From: Chlorokybus atmophyticus
Lineage: Eukaryota; Streptophyta; Chlorokybophyceae; Chlorokybales; Chlorokybaceae
Assembly: GCA_009103225.1 (NCBI GenBank)
Contig: RHPI01000772.1
Location: forward strand, 446,558 to 490,301
Length of the DNA stretch: 43,744 nucleotides
Direction of reading: 5' to 3'
The translations under genes were made by a program, and so were the position numbers. Below the pieces are notes generated by a model that saw only the letters and a program-made list of their open reading frames with translations, ran no database searches and was not told the DNA's origin. Positions 9,086 through 20,181 of this stretch are shown here, piece after piece; position 1 is the stretch's first letter, and each line of letters begins with the position of its first letter.

Positions 9086-9906
9086 ACCAAGAAAATCCAG
9101 CACTCCTGTGGGGTACACCTTGAGTACCTTGTAGACGGTGCAGCCCACGGAGGTGTCGAGCGTGTCTTTAGTGGCTGTCATGCGGTAGGCACCAACTTGA
9201 AACCGCCGTTGGCGCTCCTTGTAGAAGCCGCTTCACACGCGCTCGTAGCGCAGAGTGTCACGGTGCTGTGCAATGCGTAGGTTGTGGAAGGCCATCGGGA
9301 CGGTGTGCTTGAACAGCGTGGCACGTGTGGTGATGTCGTGGTGCATCCAGTCGGGATCGTCGAGGTTGTCCATCACACGGTCTACTTCCTGCTGTGCACG
9401 AAAGGGAAGCAACGGCGGACGCCCAAACAGCAAGTAGTATGGGCTGTACTCGCGCAGCGCCGCCTGCTTCGACAATCGGTAGCCAAGAGCCACCCACGGA
9501 AGGTGGTCGTCCCAGGTGTTCTTCTCATAATCCAGCATGTACTCGCGCAGTGCCTTCTTGATAGTCTGCACCGTCCGCTCGGTGAAACCATTGGCTTAAG
9601 AGTGGTCACGCGAAGTACGGCGATGATCGATGTAGCATATGTCCAGCAGAGTGTCGAACTCCCCTCTGAACTCAGTGCCTTGGTCGGTGATGACCTCAGC
9701 GCAGCTGCCGAACTGGCTGAGGACATGGAAGAGGAAAGCTTGAGCCACCCCCTTGCTGCTCTTGTCGGGTAATGGCACCAGCTCCACCCATTTAGAGAAG
9801 TGCTCGATCATGACCAGGATGTAGCGGTTGCCCCGCGCCGAGGGTGCCAAGTCTCCCAAGATGTCGAGTCCCCAACGGTAAAACAGCCAGAGATGGGGAG
9901 AGGGTG
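9086..9906 (-). pseudogene. E- integrase, catalytic core and C-terminus
   Basis: Starting after the copia-like insertion, this encodes the DDE core: GDLAPSARGNRYILVMIEHF, then ITDQGTEFRGEF with the second Asp, then the HP(Q)ANG...ER motif with the catalytic Glu, and YLLFGRPPLLPF. A TAA at 9596-9598 sits exactly at the conserved Gln of HPQADGLAER in E+. A frameshift near 9880 disrupts the first catalytic Asp region, and further shifts occur near 9230. DDE integrases join cDNA 3' ends to target DNA in the nucleus. The N-terminal zinc domain is at 11960-12490. Confidence 0.85.
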
Positions 9907-9911
9907 CAAGG
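9907..9911. repeat. Target site duplication CAAGG (left)
   Basis: CAAGG here and at 11960-11964 flanks the copia-like element exactly, as expected for 5-bp staggered integration. Confidence 0.9.
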
Positions 9912-10368
9912 TGTTGACATACACACGTGCAAGTGACACGCCAACAACATCAACACAAGAGTATGACTGCTACTGCCGCCATAGCATACGCACACATGCT
10001 ACATCGTGACCTCTCATCTTCATTGCAACAAGTCTGGGCTTTATACCCCGCCAGTCTCTACACACGTCTACGTTGGCAAGCACCGCGTGCGCTATACTCA
10101 GCCGATTGCTGTTCTGTAAGCTACGCTGTGTAGCTCACAACTAGAGCTTTTCAATAAGCTAAGCCACGCCTGCTAAGCTTACGTATCCACGAAGCTACGC
10201 GATTTCTCCCAAGGCTCTACCAAGCAGCCTGGTCCGGAGTCCGTCATGACTCGACCGTCTTGCTAAGTCTGGAGCCCACGCGCTTCTTCCTGGTACCTTC
10301 GACCCTCGACTCCTGTATAAAGGGCAAGCTGACCGGATACAAGCATCACCTATGTAATACCTTCAACA
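9912..10368 (-). repeat. LTR of copia-like element (3' LTR in minus orientation)
   Basis: 457-bp copy; on the plus strand it begins TGTTGACATACACACGTG and ends ATACCTTCAACA. It differs from its partner at only a handful of positions. A purine-rich GTGGGAG precedes it on the minus strand (10369-10375), a weak polypurine tract candidate. Confidence 0.9.
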
Positions 10369-11225
10369 CTCCCACGCGGGCAGCTTGTCCTTCAACATCA
10401 GCTCCTCCATTACTCACGCACACCGCTTACTCTTACGCAAGCCTTTACCTTTTTTTCTCACGCCTCCATGCTTCTCGTGGATGACCTTAAAGTCATTCAC
10501 TTCCACAGCAACTCGAGCCTCATGGTTGACCACCAACCTTGCTTTTTGCTGTACATACATGTTGCCTTCATGCACCCGCTGCATCTGTCCTCGTTGACAG
10601 TGCCTCCGCCTCTGGTATCAGCCCATGACTCCTCTAGTCAACTTGCTTTCCACCACTTGCAGCTCCCACGGGCTCCGCAATCGCAACCTACTTGTGCCTT
10701 CTTGTTGCTCATGACCTTGTGGTATCTTGCAACTCCATCATCAACCACCCTTGTCAATGCAGCAACCTTGCGCACACCATGGCCATTTTCATGTCCATGT
10801 CCACATGCTTCTGCGTATAGCCTCCAAGCTTCACGCCTCCAGGATGCTCCATGTCCAGCTTCCAAGTGATCACGCTTCCAGGATGCTCATCACGCTTCCT
10901 CGCATGCACCTTCAGCCAAGCACTCCACATGCTTCAACCAAAGTACCAAGCACTTTACCATGCTTCACCAAGGACTGCCCTCGCTCCCCTTTTCGGAAGC
11001 TCCATCAAACACTCCACCGTGCTCGACCTCAAGGGTTGCCATCTGCTCCCCTTCCTTCCACCAAGCACATCAACGTGCTTACCACGGGTTGCCTCTCGCA
11101 TTCCTTTAAGCGCTTCACCACGCTCCACCAAATATTCCTCGCACTCAGCAACACGAGCTGACATCTTCAGCTCCCACGTATCAAGGGCGCCTCCTCTTCC
11201 AAGTACTTCATGTACTCTTCTTCAG

Positions 11226-11369
11226 TCAACAGAAAATCTCCATCATCTCCTCCTCTTGGTCCATGTACTTCCGCATCTCCTTGTGGGCCACTAGTAGCTC
11301 CATCTTCACACTCCAAGTGTTGTAGTCGTCAACGTCCGGTAGTCCAATCGCAATCTTCAAGCTGTCCAT
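11226..11369 (-). pseudogene. Copia-type Gag N-terminus fragment
   Basis: A 47-residue frame starting MDSLKIAIGLPDVDDYNTWS resembles the start of Ty1/copia Gag proteins, where a short helix precedes a conserved NYxxWS-type motif, here DYNTWS. It is followed by KMELLVAHKE and an acidic stretch and stops after about 47 codons. Downstream minus frames (10955-11164, 10638-10865) look like degraded remnants. It is the only protein evidence for the type of this element; confidence rests on the WS motif and position just after the primer site. Confidence 0.5.
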
Positions 11370-11489
11370 GCTGGTGGCCTTGGTTGGTTGCCCTCTCTGC
11401 TCACAGACCTCACAACCCCACACTACCACAAAGCAATACCAGCTATACATACAATTGTAACACACTCCATCAACCTACACAAGCATGTG

Positions 11490-11502
11490 TGGGCCCATAA
11501 CC
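11490..11502 (-). promoter_or_regulatory. Primer binding site for half tRNA-iMet
   Basis: Directly inside the LTR, the minus strand reads GGTTATGGGCCCA. This is perfectly complementary to the anticodon arm of eukaryotic initiator tRNA-Met (TGGGCCCATAACC). Drosophila copia primes in the same way from a cleaved 5' half of initiator tRNA. Confidence 0.75.
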
Positions 11503-11959
11503 TGTTGACATACACACGTGCAAGTGACACGCCAACAACATGAACACAAGAGTATGACTGCTACTGCCGCCATAGCATACGCACACATGCTACATCGTGA
11601 CCTCTCATCTTCATTGCAACAAATCTGGGCTTTATACCCCGCCAGTCTCTACACACGTCTACATTGGCAAGCACCGCGTGCGCTATACTCAGCCGATTGC
11701 TGTTCTGTAAGCTACGCTGTCTAGCTCACAACCAGAGCTTTTCAACAAGCTAAGCCACGCCTGCTAATCTTACGTATCCACGAAGCTACGCGATTTCTTC
11801 CAAGGCTCTACCAAGCAGCCTGGTCCGGAGTCCGTCATGACTCGACCGTCTTGCTAAGTCTGGAGCCCACGCGCTTCTTCCTGGTACTTTCGACCCTCGA
11901 CTCCTGTATGAAGGGTAAGCTGACCGGATACAAGCATCACCTATGTAATACCTTCAACA
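11503..11959 (-). repeat. LTR of copia-like element (5' LTR in minus orientation)
   Basis: 457-bp partner of 9912-10368. It is followed on the plus strand by the right-hand target duplication CAAGG (11960-11964). Confidence 0.9.
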
Positions 11960-12490
11960 CAAGGTGGCGCTGCGTGTGTTGAGGCTGGCACGTACCATAT
12001 CACACTGCTGGCAGCGATTGACGAACCCCTGCACCTGTTTGGACAGCCCATACCACAAATATTGCGCCCTTACCAGGCTGACGGTACGCTTGACACAAAA
12101 GTGCCCAAGCTCCGTGTGGAGGGCAGCGATGATGCCCTCGTGTGTGGCTGGTGTAGGCACCTCTTTGTCCTCTTTCTGGACGCGGCGGTACACTTTGTCA
12201 TCCGCCCGCCGGCAGTGGTGGGTGCGCTGACTGACACGATCTTTCTCTCGTGCACTCATGTTGGAGGGAAGCTGGCCACTTTCAAGGAAGGAGAGTGATA
12301 GCTTGTCCAGCCAAATGTCCCGCCTGGTGTCGGTGGGTGCCAGCTCGGTGTCGTCAACTTCAATGTCGACCGCGTGGACGTCCCTTTGTGGTGTGGTCAC
12401 TGTGGGGTCACTAGCCTCAAAGGCAGGAACCTCCTCTGTCGTTGAGGTGGTGTTGATCTGGCGCCCTGACCGTGACGCAGCAGCAGCAAA
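11960..12490 (-). pseudogene. E- integrase N-terminal zinc domain and RNase H-integrase linker
   Basis: In minus orientation this continues from RNase H through an acidic linker (VDIEVDDTELAPTDTRRDIW, matched in E+) into MSAREKDRV and the HHCC zinc-binding domain: LHTELGH, then CQQC. It reads to SATL, where the copia-like element cuts the gene. The linker is conserved between E- and E+, suggesting it is a real part of the polyprotein, perhaps holding a protease site. The frame is open across this whole piece. Confidence 0.85.
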
Positions 12491-13915
12491 CATGGCCGCC
12501 ATGGTGGGAGCTGCTGCTGCGAGGCCGAGCTTGTGCCGAGCTCCGGTTGCATCGTAGGTATTGCGGTGAGGGTTGCGACTGAGGCCATCAGTGTTCTGGT
12601 TGGTGAGGCCGGCGCGGTGGTCGATCTCGAAGTCATACTCCTGCAGCAACAAGGCCCAGCGAGCAAGTTTTCCTGTCAGATGTTGGTTGGTCATCAACCA
12701 CTTGAGTGGCTGATATTGATGATCAGCTGGAATTGTCGACCAAAAAAAAAAGGTCTGAAGAAGGAGATAGCCCATACTGCAGCGAGGCACTCCCCCTCGT
12801 AGCTGCTGTAGTTGGCCTCAGCGCTGTTGTTGCTTCGGCTGGCGTATGACGCCACCCGCTCATTCTTGTTCTCATCGTGCTGTACCAGCACAGCCCCCAT
12901 CTCAAGTTTGCTCCAGTCGGTGTGGAGGATGAAGGGCTTGTTGTAGTTAGGACGTTGCAGATTGGGAGCGGTGGTGAGCCTGCCCTTTAGCTCCTCAAAC
13001 GCAAGCTGTTGTGGCCCCTTCCACGCAAACTCCACCTCCTTCTTCAGGAGCTCGTTGAGGGGTCGCGCGATCTTTGCGAAGTCCTTCACGAACCGGCGAT
13101 AGTAGTTGGCAAGGCCCCAAAAGGCACGCAGACGCGTAAGGTCTGTGGGAGCAGGGATAGCCGCCCAAGCCTCCACCTTTGCCTGCTGTACGTACACACC
13201 GTGGGGCACAATCATGTGCCCTAGGTAGGGTACCTTGCGAGTGAAGAAGGTGCACTCGTCGGGGTGCACTGTCATCCCCACCCCCTTGAGTCTTTCCAGC
13301 ACTTGCTCGATGTGCTGCAGGTGCTCGTCGTTACTGCGACTGAAGATGAGAATGTCGTCAATGTAGCATTGCGAGGAGTCTAGCTTCTTCAAGGCTTTAT
13401 CCATGACGCGCTGGAACTTGGCAGGAGCGTTCTTCAGTCCGAAAGGCATGACCTTCCACTAATACAGCTGCCGGTTGCCCCAGAAAGAGGTCTTGTGCTT
13501 GTCCTCCTCCTTGATGGCGATCTGGTTGTACCCTTGTCGCATATCCAGGATGCTGAAGATGGTGCAGTCTGCAACATCATAAATGATACCCTCCGCAGTA
13601 GGCATTGAATACCTGTCTTGTTTGATATTATTGTTGAGGGGGCAATAGTCGCCGCACATGCGCCGGTCTGTCCAGTTGCCTGCTGAATCCTTTTTCAGGG
13701 GCATGACGGTCGCGGCCGCAAAGTCCGATGTGGACTCCTTAATCAGGCATGCATCTAGCAGAGCCTTGCACCTCTGCTCCACCAAGTCTTCTTCTAACTT
13801 GGAGACTCGGTACTGTCGTCAAAACGCCAGTTCGGTATCCACCAACTCGATGTCCATCTAGTAAACTGAGCAAACACCCAGTTCCCTTACGCTGAAACTA
13901 AACTGATTTCTTCAC
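12491..13915 (-). pseudogene. E- reverse transcriptase and RNase H
   Basis: Ty3/gypsy-type RT: LVEQRCKALLDACLIKEST, then MCGDYCPLNN, SILDMRQGYNQIAI, MPFGLKNAPAKFQRVMDKAL, the catalytic CYIDDILIFSR and LGHMIVPHGV, followed by RNase H (ILHTDWSKLEMGAVL, YEGECLAAVWA, NADGLSR-like end). It copies element RNA into cDNA and degrades the template. The YIDD motif is intact, unlike in E+. Breaks: TGA at 13819-13821 (CGA in E+), TAG at 13858-13860 (CAG in E+), TAG at 13459-13461 (CAA in E+) and a frameshift near 12710 after an A-rich run. Confidence 0.9.
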
Positions 13916-14139
13916 TTGTTGAGGAGAGCCTCCAATTGTTCTCGCGTCTGGCATGTAGTTAGTGGTCGAATGGCATGGGACCAAGAGGTGGCATTGGCGA
14001 CCACTGGGATGTCCTCCACAGTGACTGGTGCCTGCTCCTCCATATGGGCGATTTCGAGGGCGGTGTGTGCCGCTTTGATCTCTTGCACGCGATCGGCCCA
14101 CCCCTCTGCCAGGTGTTCGAGCTTTTAAGAAGGACACAT

Positions 14140-15130
14140 GGCGGTCTTGGAGAGCAAAGCACATTTCCAATAACCATACCATGCTGTTCTGATCCATGGC
14201 ACGTCCCAAAAATTGGCATTGCTGACTGTCGGTCAGCGTGGAACCTGTAATACTGCCTAGAGAGAAGCCCATGGGGCGTTCGCGCTCACGTGCGTTGGGT
14301 TCCTCCAGCTGGCTTGTGTTGGAATCCAACACCATGCCTGCGCCGTGGTTGCGGAAGGCGTATGATCCTGGGTAGGACACCAGCGTGGGAGAGCGCACGA
14401 CGTGGTTGCCCAGGCTGGTTGCATTGGTAGAAGTGGTGGTGATCGCGTCGGGTGACTGGTTGTGCAGTTCAACCAGAGTCCAGTATAGCGTCGACTGTCA
14501 GAATGCGTGGACGACTGTTGTGCAGATATTCAGCAGCAAAGAGATCTTCGACTGTTGTCAGGTTGGTCCACTTGGCGCGGACGCGACAAGCACGGTAGCC
14601 ATGCCGCGCTGCGTTAATTTCAAAGAGGATGCCCCAGTGAGGAACACACCGGTCAGAAGCTGTTGGTTACGTGATGGCGCTTATCGTCCTCTGAGTGCAC
14701 ATTCTCGATGATGTATCCTGGAGGCCTGGACAGCTAGTTGCTCTGCAGAATTCTGATGACACGCATCAGTTCCCAAAACCGTTATGAGCAAGGATCGGCG
14801 AGCCCTTGGCCGCTGCCTGCTATGAAGTGTCCTTGACACTCCCATCCTGCTATTAAGAAGTCGATGTTGCCCACCGCTTGGAAGTGATCCGCAGTGATTA
14901 CACGGATGTCCTGTGGCAGTGCCTTCAGACTGCTTTGCAGTGCCGATAGCGGCAGTCGCTGCGGGTAGCAATTGTGTAGGTGGCGCAGGTGGTGGCCCAG
15001 GGCAATCTGTGCGTGTGGATCAGGGTCACAATAGAAGTACTTGGTGACCGTCGCGCCAGTGTTGAGAACAGCGGCGAGGCCACTACGTATTCCTTCGAAT
15101 AGTTCGAACACGGTTATGCCTTGTTGTCGC
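14140..15130 (-). pseudogene. E- C5-cytosine DNA methyltransferase domain
   Basis: Located between protease and RT. Motif I reads FELFEGIRSGL (E+ has LELFGGIGSGL, so two glycines of the AdoMet loop are changed). Motif IV is GWECQG with the catalytic Cys at 14836-14838. Motif VI is YIIENV near 14708, motif VIII is a disrupted Arg-rich segment, and motif X is ERERPMGF...LTDSQQCQFLGRAMD with MVWLL. This order (I, IV, VI, VIII, target region, X) is diagnostic for C5 methyltransferases. Breaks: TAA 14782-14784, TAG 14734-14736, TGA 14653-14655 and frameshifts. Motif IV is ECQ instead of the usual PCQ in both copies. Confidence 0.85.
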
Positions 15131-15529
15131 CGGATTATGTAAAACTCCACTACTCCAGTGGCCACCTGGTGTTGTTCCTGGACAGCAACTTGGTCCATGT
15201 AGAGAGCGAACCATGAAGTGAGCCGCGGTGTAGTGAATAGCAGATGTGCGACCACCTGTGCGCGCCAGCGGCGTTCCGCTGGTTGCTGATGGGCCACTTC
15301 CTCAGTGGCATCTTCCTTAGACTCGTTGTATGGGATAGGAGAGTCTTGGTCCGCGTTGTGGGTGACCACCGTAGATGATCTGTCCGTGGTTGTCGAGCCC
15401 GACCTGTGGGTGGCTGTCGCAGCTGACCTGTCAGTGGTTGCCGACAACGACCTGTAGGTGGCTGTTGCAGCTGACCTTGGGTGGGAACGAGTGCGGGCCA
15501 CCAACTCGAGAGGTAGATATCCTTGAACC

Positions 15530-15960
15530 TCTCCGTCCTCCTCATCCCAATGAGGACGAAAGCAGGCCTTTTCTGTCCAGCAGTCCAGCCCCATGCCAAC
15601 AGGGAAGTTGAAGTCATGTCCCAACAACAGGTCGAAGAATCCTGCGTCGGTGACCACATAGTTCTGTATGACCTCGGTATTGTGGGACGGGTCCACTCCT
15701 GTCAAGCGCATGCAGAGGGCTTGCTTGGTGGTAATACCCATCACCTTGTCACGGCTGCCGGTTGCGGAGTCGAGCACGTATGGGCACGGCATCAGCTCAG
15801 CACTGGTGATGCCAAGGTCACGTGCGAGGTAACGTCCGATGATGACAGGCTGGGCGCCAGAGTCCAGCATCACCCGCTTGGGTGCTTGCCCATTGATCAT
15901 GACATGCTTGCTTTGGTTGGCGATCATGGCCGCGTTGGCGTGGATGCGCAGTCGCTTGAA
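15530..15960 (-). pseudogene. E- aspartic protease domain
   Basis: This lies inside a 505-codon open frame (14782-16299). The active-site loop is RVMLDSGAQPVIIG (Asp codon near 15864), followed by LMPCPYVLDSATG and FFDLLLGHDFNFPVG, the second conserved hydrophobic-Gly loop of retropepsins. It would cleave the polyprotein in particles. It is followed by a Thr/Ser/Arg-rich linker of repeated ATTDRS-like units before the methyltransferase. This part of E- is better preserved than the E+ protease, which carries compensating frameshifts. Confidence 0.85.
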
Positions 15961-16243
15961 TTGTCGGTAGCGTGTGCGTGGGGTGTCTGCTGTTGCAGTC
16001 TCCTCTGGTGGTGTCAAGCGCAGTGCGGCAAGCGCCCCTCGCTCAACTGGGTCTTGCGCACTTTCTTGACCGCGGCCTGGCCCAAACCGTCTTGCTTTGG
16101 CTGTTGATAAGCACGCTGTGGCCTGGGTGCCGGCGGCGCTGCCTGCGGCTGTCCTGGTTGTAGCGCCGGGGGATTGCGTCTCTGTGTGGCCGGGGTCATT
16201 CCTGGCAGCGCGGCCAGTGGGGAAAAACTGGAGCACCGGGTGT

Positions 16244-17914
16244 TTATGGGCCCGCCTCCTGTGCGGCCTGTTCTTCCACATAAGTCCAGCGCACTGCATG
16301 AGCTGCCTCCCTGACCAGTGTACCTTCCCATGTGGCTGTTGGGTTGTTGATCACGTCACTCCAGCGGTGATTCTGAGGCTTAGGCTGGAGATACACTGCG
16401 CGCAGAAGCCGCGCTCTTACATCGTGGGTGATGGTGGGGACCCTTAGGATCCCTGCCATGTAGGCATCCCATCTGCCATTGACCACTCCCACCTCCAACA
16501 CCGTTGTTGCTCGCGCCCGCACAGTGAGGTAAATCTCTGGCTGTTGGACATGCTGCTCGTAGGCAGATGCGATGCGTCTGCGCTGCCGCGCTGCTTCCAC
16601 CTCTGGCAACCCCGGTATGGCCTCTTGTACTCCTTCTAAGGTGTCAGTGGCTGTCAAGGCAACCTCGTTATAGGCTTGCCGTAGTGAACGCAGGAAGGCG
16701 CCCAACCAGAACAATCTGGTGCTGAAGGCGAACAGGGGGACTGCGGGGTGATTGGTGACTAGCCAAGTCACCAGTCTTGCTCGAGCTGCATTACCACCTT
16801 CTCGCATTCCCAGCATCCGTCTCAGACCGATGCCTTCTTGTCGGTGCAGCATGGTTGCTTGTTGCAACAGGGCAGTATGTAGTTGCTATTCCTCGATTGA
16901 ACATGCTCCATCTCGTTGTGTCCACCCTTGCGGTGTGAGGTAGCCTCTCCCTGGATCCCGTTGATCTTTAGGCAAGTCTTCCAACAAGGCGGGTAGCAGG
17001 GCGATCAGCCCTCTGGTTTGTTGGGCCAGCGCCCTCATCTGGTCACCATTGGGCCCACCGACGAAAGGTGTTGTACTGGATGCTGGGATAGCGACTGTTG
17101 ATTGAAGAACGCCAGCGTGAGGATCGGCAAGGGCGTGCGCTCTTGCGTCGATTGCCGCCGCTTAAATCTGTCGCCAGGTGAATGCATGTTTCAGCGCGGT
17201 GTAGCGCTCATGACTTTGAATGGTATTGAGGGGCCTCAGTGCTTCGTCGTCACCCAGAGGCATGTCGGCTGTATCAGCGATGTGCTGCTGTACGTTGGGT
17301 TGCCGGTCCCTTATATGTGTCCGTGGGTTGGGCTCAAAGGGTTGATGACAGACTGGTGCGGGTTGGCATGGCGCCATCTGCATATCGTTGTGCAGAGTCC
17401 AGAATAACTGCAGTGCCAGCTCCAATACAACGGGCGTTCTGACAACGAAGACACGGCCTCGCATGGGAGGTGCCATGCCGGCGAGGATTTCATCCTCCAG
17501 ATGTCGCTGAGTCTGTTCTGGCAGCGTGTGATATTCAGGCAGTGGGAAGACTCGATCACTGCGTTCAATGCGTGTTGTGCGCTCCCCTCCGCGCCCAAAA
17601 GTAATGGTAGTGGGATCTGCCCCACGTACGATGGTCTCCCAAGCACGCTCAGCTTGCTGACCTCGCGGGACAGCCTGAGTGACGTCGAGGGCGGGCAATG
17701 TAGCTGAGCGTGTTGCTGCAGCGGCAGCAGGCTCGACGATGGCACTGTCCGTGGTGGCGAGAGTGCCGCTCAATGGCGCGAGAGTGGTCTCAAAGCCTGG
17801 TGGCACAGGTGATTCTGCGGTTGGAGCGGGACCGGTGCAACCTACTGCTGCAGGGTCGGTGACAGCAGTAGCTGTGGCCTGCATGCTCACCAGTGTGGGC
17901 GCGACGATGCTCAC
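16244..17914 (-). pseudogene. E- conserved unknown ORF2 between gag and protease
   Basis: Roughly 550-600 residues conserved with E+ 34884-36728 but not recognised. Conserved words include EYHTLP, EDEILAG, ARARLVTWLV, VPLFAF, SLRQAYNE, QRRRIA, GRWDAYMAGILRVPTITHD, TATWEGTLVR and AAHAVRWTY. A TAA at 17162-17164 is present in both copies at the same place, dividing it into two parts. A further TAG at 16886-16888 is CAA in E+. It is Arg/Ala-rich, alpha-helical in character and has no catalytic signature I can name. A structural (second Gag-like) or accessory role is possible. Confidence 0.7.
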
Positions 17915-19969
17915 TGTAGACTAGTTTCTGGTGAAATTGGAGCAGTTGCTGCTAGCGTTGACGGAGTTGACGTCGTAGCCGGTGTGACCGTTGCGGTTGT
18001 TGTAGTACCACTGGTGGCTTCAGAGGAGGTGGCTGCTGACGATGTTGCGGCTTCCCCTCGAACTCGCCGGAATGGTTGAATATGCAATGGAGTGCTGGTG
18101 TCTCTCGTGCGCTTTGGAGCCATCAGTGCCCACCGGGCAGAGCAGCAGGCGCGGTAGTCCTGCTCCTTGTCTTCCTCCAAGCGTGCCATACGTGCCATGA
18201 GGGCAGCCATATGGTCATCAGCTGGCGGTTGGGCTGGAGCCTTGGCGGCAACAGCAGCAATGCGCGGACGTTTTTCCAGTCCCTTACGCTGAGGAGGGCG
18301 ATTCTTCCCCCTGTAGCCTTGCTCTTCCTTGCGAGCATTGGCGTAGTTGTTAGTGTGGTTATGGCCTCCGGTGTGATTGCTGTTGTAGCCACAAGAGTTG
18401 TTGCCGTTGTGGCCTCCAGTGTTGTTGCTGTTGTAGCCACCAGCGTTGTTGCCGTTGTGGCCTCCGGTGTTGTTGCTGTTGTAGCCACCAGAGTTGTTGC
18501 CGTTGTAGCCACCAGAGTTGTTGCCGTTGTGGCCTCCAGTGTTGTTGCTGTTGTAGCTGTTGACGGGTCTCAACTCGGGGAACTTGCCAGCAGACTGACC
18601 CCAAATGGCCTGTTTTGTGACAGTAGTCGCAGGCCAGAGTTGAGCACTTTTTGGTGCACTCCTTTTTGTAGTGCCCATGCCGTCCACAGCGATGACACAG
18701 CACAGGGGCAAACAAAGCAGTATGCGCTGACCGTTTCCCTTTGTCACGTGCTGGTGGAGCGTCGCGGCCACGTTCGCGGCGCGGAGGCTCGACAATCGTG
18801 CTGGCTATAGGCCGTGAGGCGCTGCGGTTGGTGTCCAGCACTGCTTTCTTATACACCAAGCGCTTATGGATGGCTTGTGCAGTCTCGAAAGAATCTTTGA
18901 GCGTGTAGCCAAGGGGCCTGCTGTAGTTCAGGGTCAGGCGCGTCGACTCGCTCAGGGTGGCATCCAACTCATTGACATATACCACTGCAGCCGCCTCATC
19001 GCTGACAATCTTGTAGTCAGTGTCCTTCAACAGCCCTTCCGGTCTGAAGTACAGGCGTAGGGGGTCCTCATTGGGCTTGCGCCGGAACCGCCTCAACTCC
19101 TCCACTTTGCTAGTGGTCTGCGGTGAGAAGGTGCGACGAAGTACAGCGTATAGATCCTTGAGTGGAGAGTCAGAGATGGCAGCACCTACAGTGATGGCTG
19201 CTGCGCGCAGTGCAACTGACCCGAGGGTGAAAGCACTGCCTCCCGCACGAGAGCCAGGTGTTGCCATAGGTAGGGGCGTGCCCACCTCAACGGCTGCAGT
19301 TCGTTGTTTTTCAAGGATGGCAGCAGAACGGTCCAGGATCCGGGCCCGTTGCGCGGCCGTCTTGATCTCAATTTCTGCAGGGGTCTGGTTGACGATCACC
19401 AACTCCGGTTCCTCCTCCTCTGCTCTGTCAATGGCTGCCGCTATGGACACCCCGATAACTGCAGCGGGAGTGGCAGGTGGAAAGATGGCTGCTGGACTGG
19501 TAGTGATGCAGGTGCTATGGTACTGGCGAGCTCGCCATAACCATCAACTCGATGCGGTTCAGCAACAGACTTCCAGACATCATGTGCTTCATGGTCAAGA
19601 TACTGAGCAGCAATGTGAAAAGAGATCTCATCTGACCAGTCTTTGTTCTTCAGAGCCTGCTGTCGCATCTTGGAGTGGAACTTGATGATGAATTCGTCCA
19701 GAGAGGTAGTGCCAGCACGTTCGGAGGAAGCGCAGGGACGTGGTTGAGCTGGAAGACTCCATCTCGTAGTCGTCACTATCGGACGAGAGTGGGGAAGCTC
19801 GATGCCGTGGAGTGGACAGGAACGAAGTGAAGTCGGAGATAGCACGCGAGCCCCTGCTGCTACGATCGCTGCTCCCGTCGCTGATCCGCTCGTAGGTGAG
19901 GTTGGAGGTTGGGCTCCAGCTGCTGAGGTCACCCTCGTCTAATGGAGAGAACGGGGTGGGCCTGCTCAT
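17911..19969 (-). pseudogene. E- Gag with two CCHC knuckles and octapeptide repeats
   Basis: Start MSRPTPFSPLDEGDL at 19969, matching E+ gag. Order: disordered Ser-rich N-terminus; capsid-like helices (TTSLDEFIIKFHSKMRQQAL, ALRRTFSPQT...FRRKPNEDPLRLYF); zinc knuckles CHRCGRHGHYKKEC and CDYCHKTGHLGSVC; eight copies of a GG(Y/H)N(S/G)NN(T/S/A) octapeptide encoded by a 24-bp minisatellite (about 18356-18561); then a basic and Thr/Ala-rich tail. Gag packages element RNA into particles. Frameshifts near 19750, 19450 and 18600 break the frame. At the site where E+ has TAG (34439), this copy has CAG. Confidence 0.85.
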
Positions 19970-20001
19970 ACAGCTAGTCCAAAGGTGAAAGTGTATGCAG
20001 G

Positions 20002-20021
20002 GTAGAGTGTTTGTGCTCTAC
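20002..20021 (-). promoter_or_regulatory. E- leader hairpin GTAGAG/CTCTAC
   Basis: A 6-bp stem with an 8-nt loop about 35 nt upstream of the gag start. E+ has the same stem with one loop change (32740-32759), although the surrounding leader has diverged, so the hairpin may be an RNA packaging or translation signal. Confidence 0.5.
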
Positions 20022-20166
20022 CGCCTGTCTCGATGCCGCTACCATTTACCACACTAGTGCTTATGCGCACTATGTAATATAGTGATAACGAATGCCCAGG
20101 GATGTGTCCCCATATACAGACTGCACTATCTAATGCAGAATGCAACGCACTCACTTGAGCAAAGAG

Positions 20167-20181
20167 GGTGACACTGTGAGT
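20167..20181 (-). promoter_or_regulatory. E- candidate self-complementary primer binding site
   Basis: The minus strand reads ACTCACAGTGTCACC overlapping and following the end of A1. It is perfectly complementary to GGTGACACTGTGAGT in A2 (8216-8230). The A1 copy of that segment has lost two bases. Confidence 0.65.

Larger units (their letters stand above)
9912..11959 (-). mobile_element. Copia-like non-autonomous LTR element inserted in E- integrase
   Basis: Two 457-bp LTRs (9912-10368 and 11503-11959), nearly identical and ending TG...CA, enclose 1134 bp. The flanks carry the 5-bp duplication CAAGG. It interrupts the E- integrase between the zinc domain and the catalytic core and is therefore younger than E-. 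Orientation is minus, judged from a primer site next to the 11503 LTR and a copia-gag-like frame at 11226-11369. There is no protease, integrase or RT, so it must have been mobilised in trans. The few LTR differences suggest a fairly recent insertion. Confidence 0.9.

Noticed and set aside
14782-16447. Plus-strand open frames antisense to the E- protease/methyltransferase region
   Set aside because: Shadows of conserved minus-strand coding sequence that matches E+.
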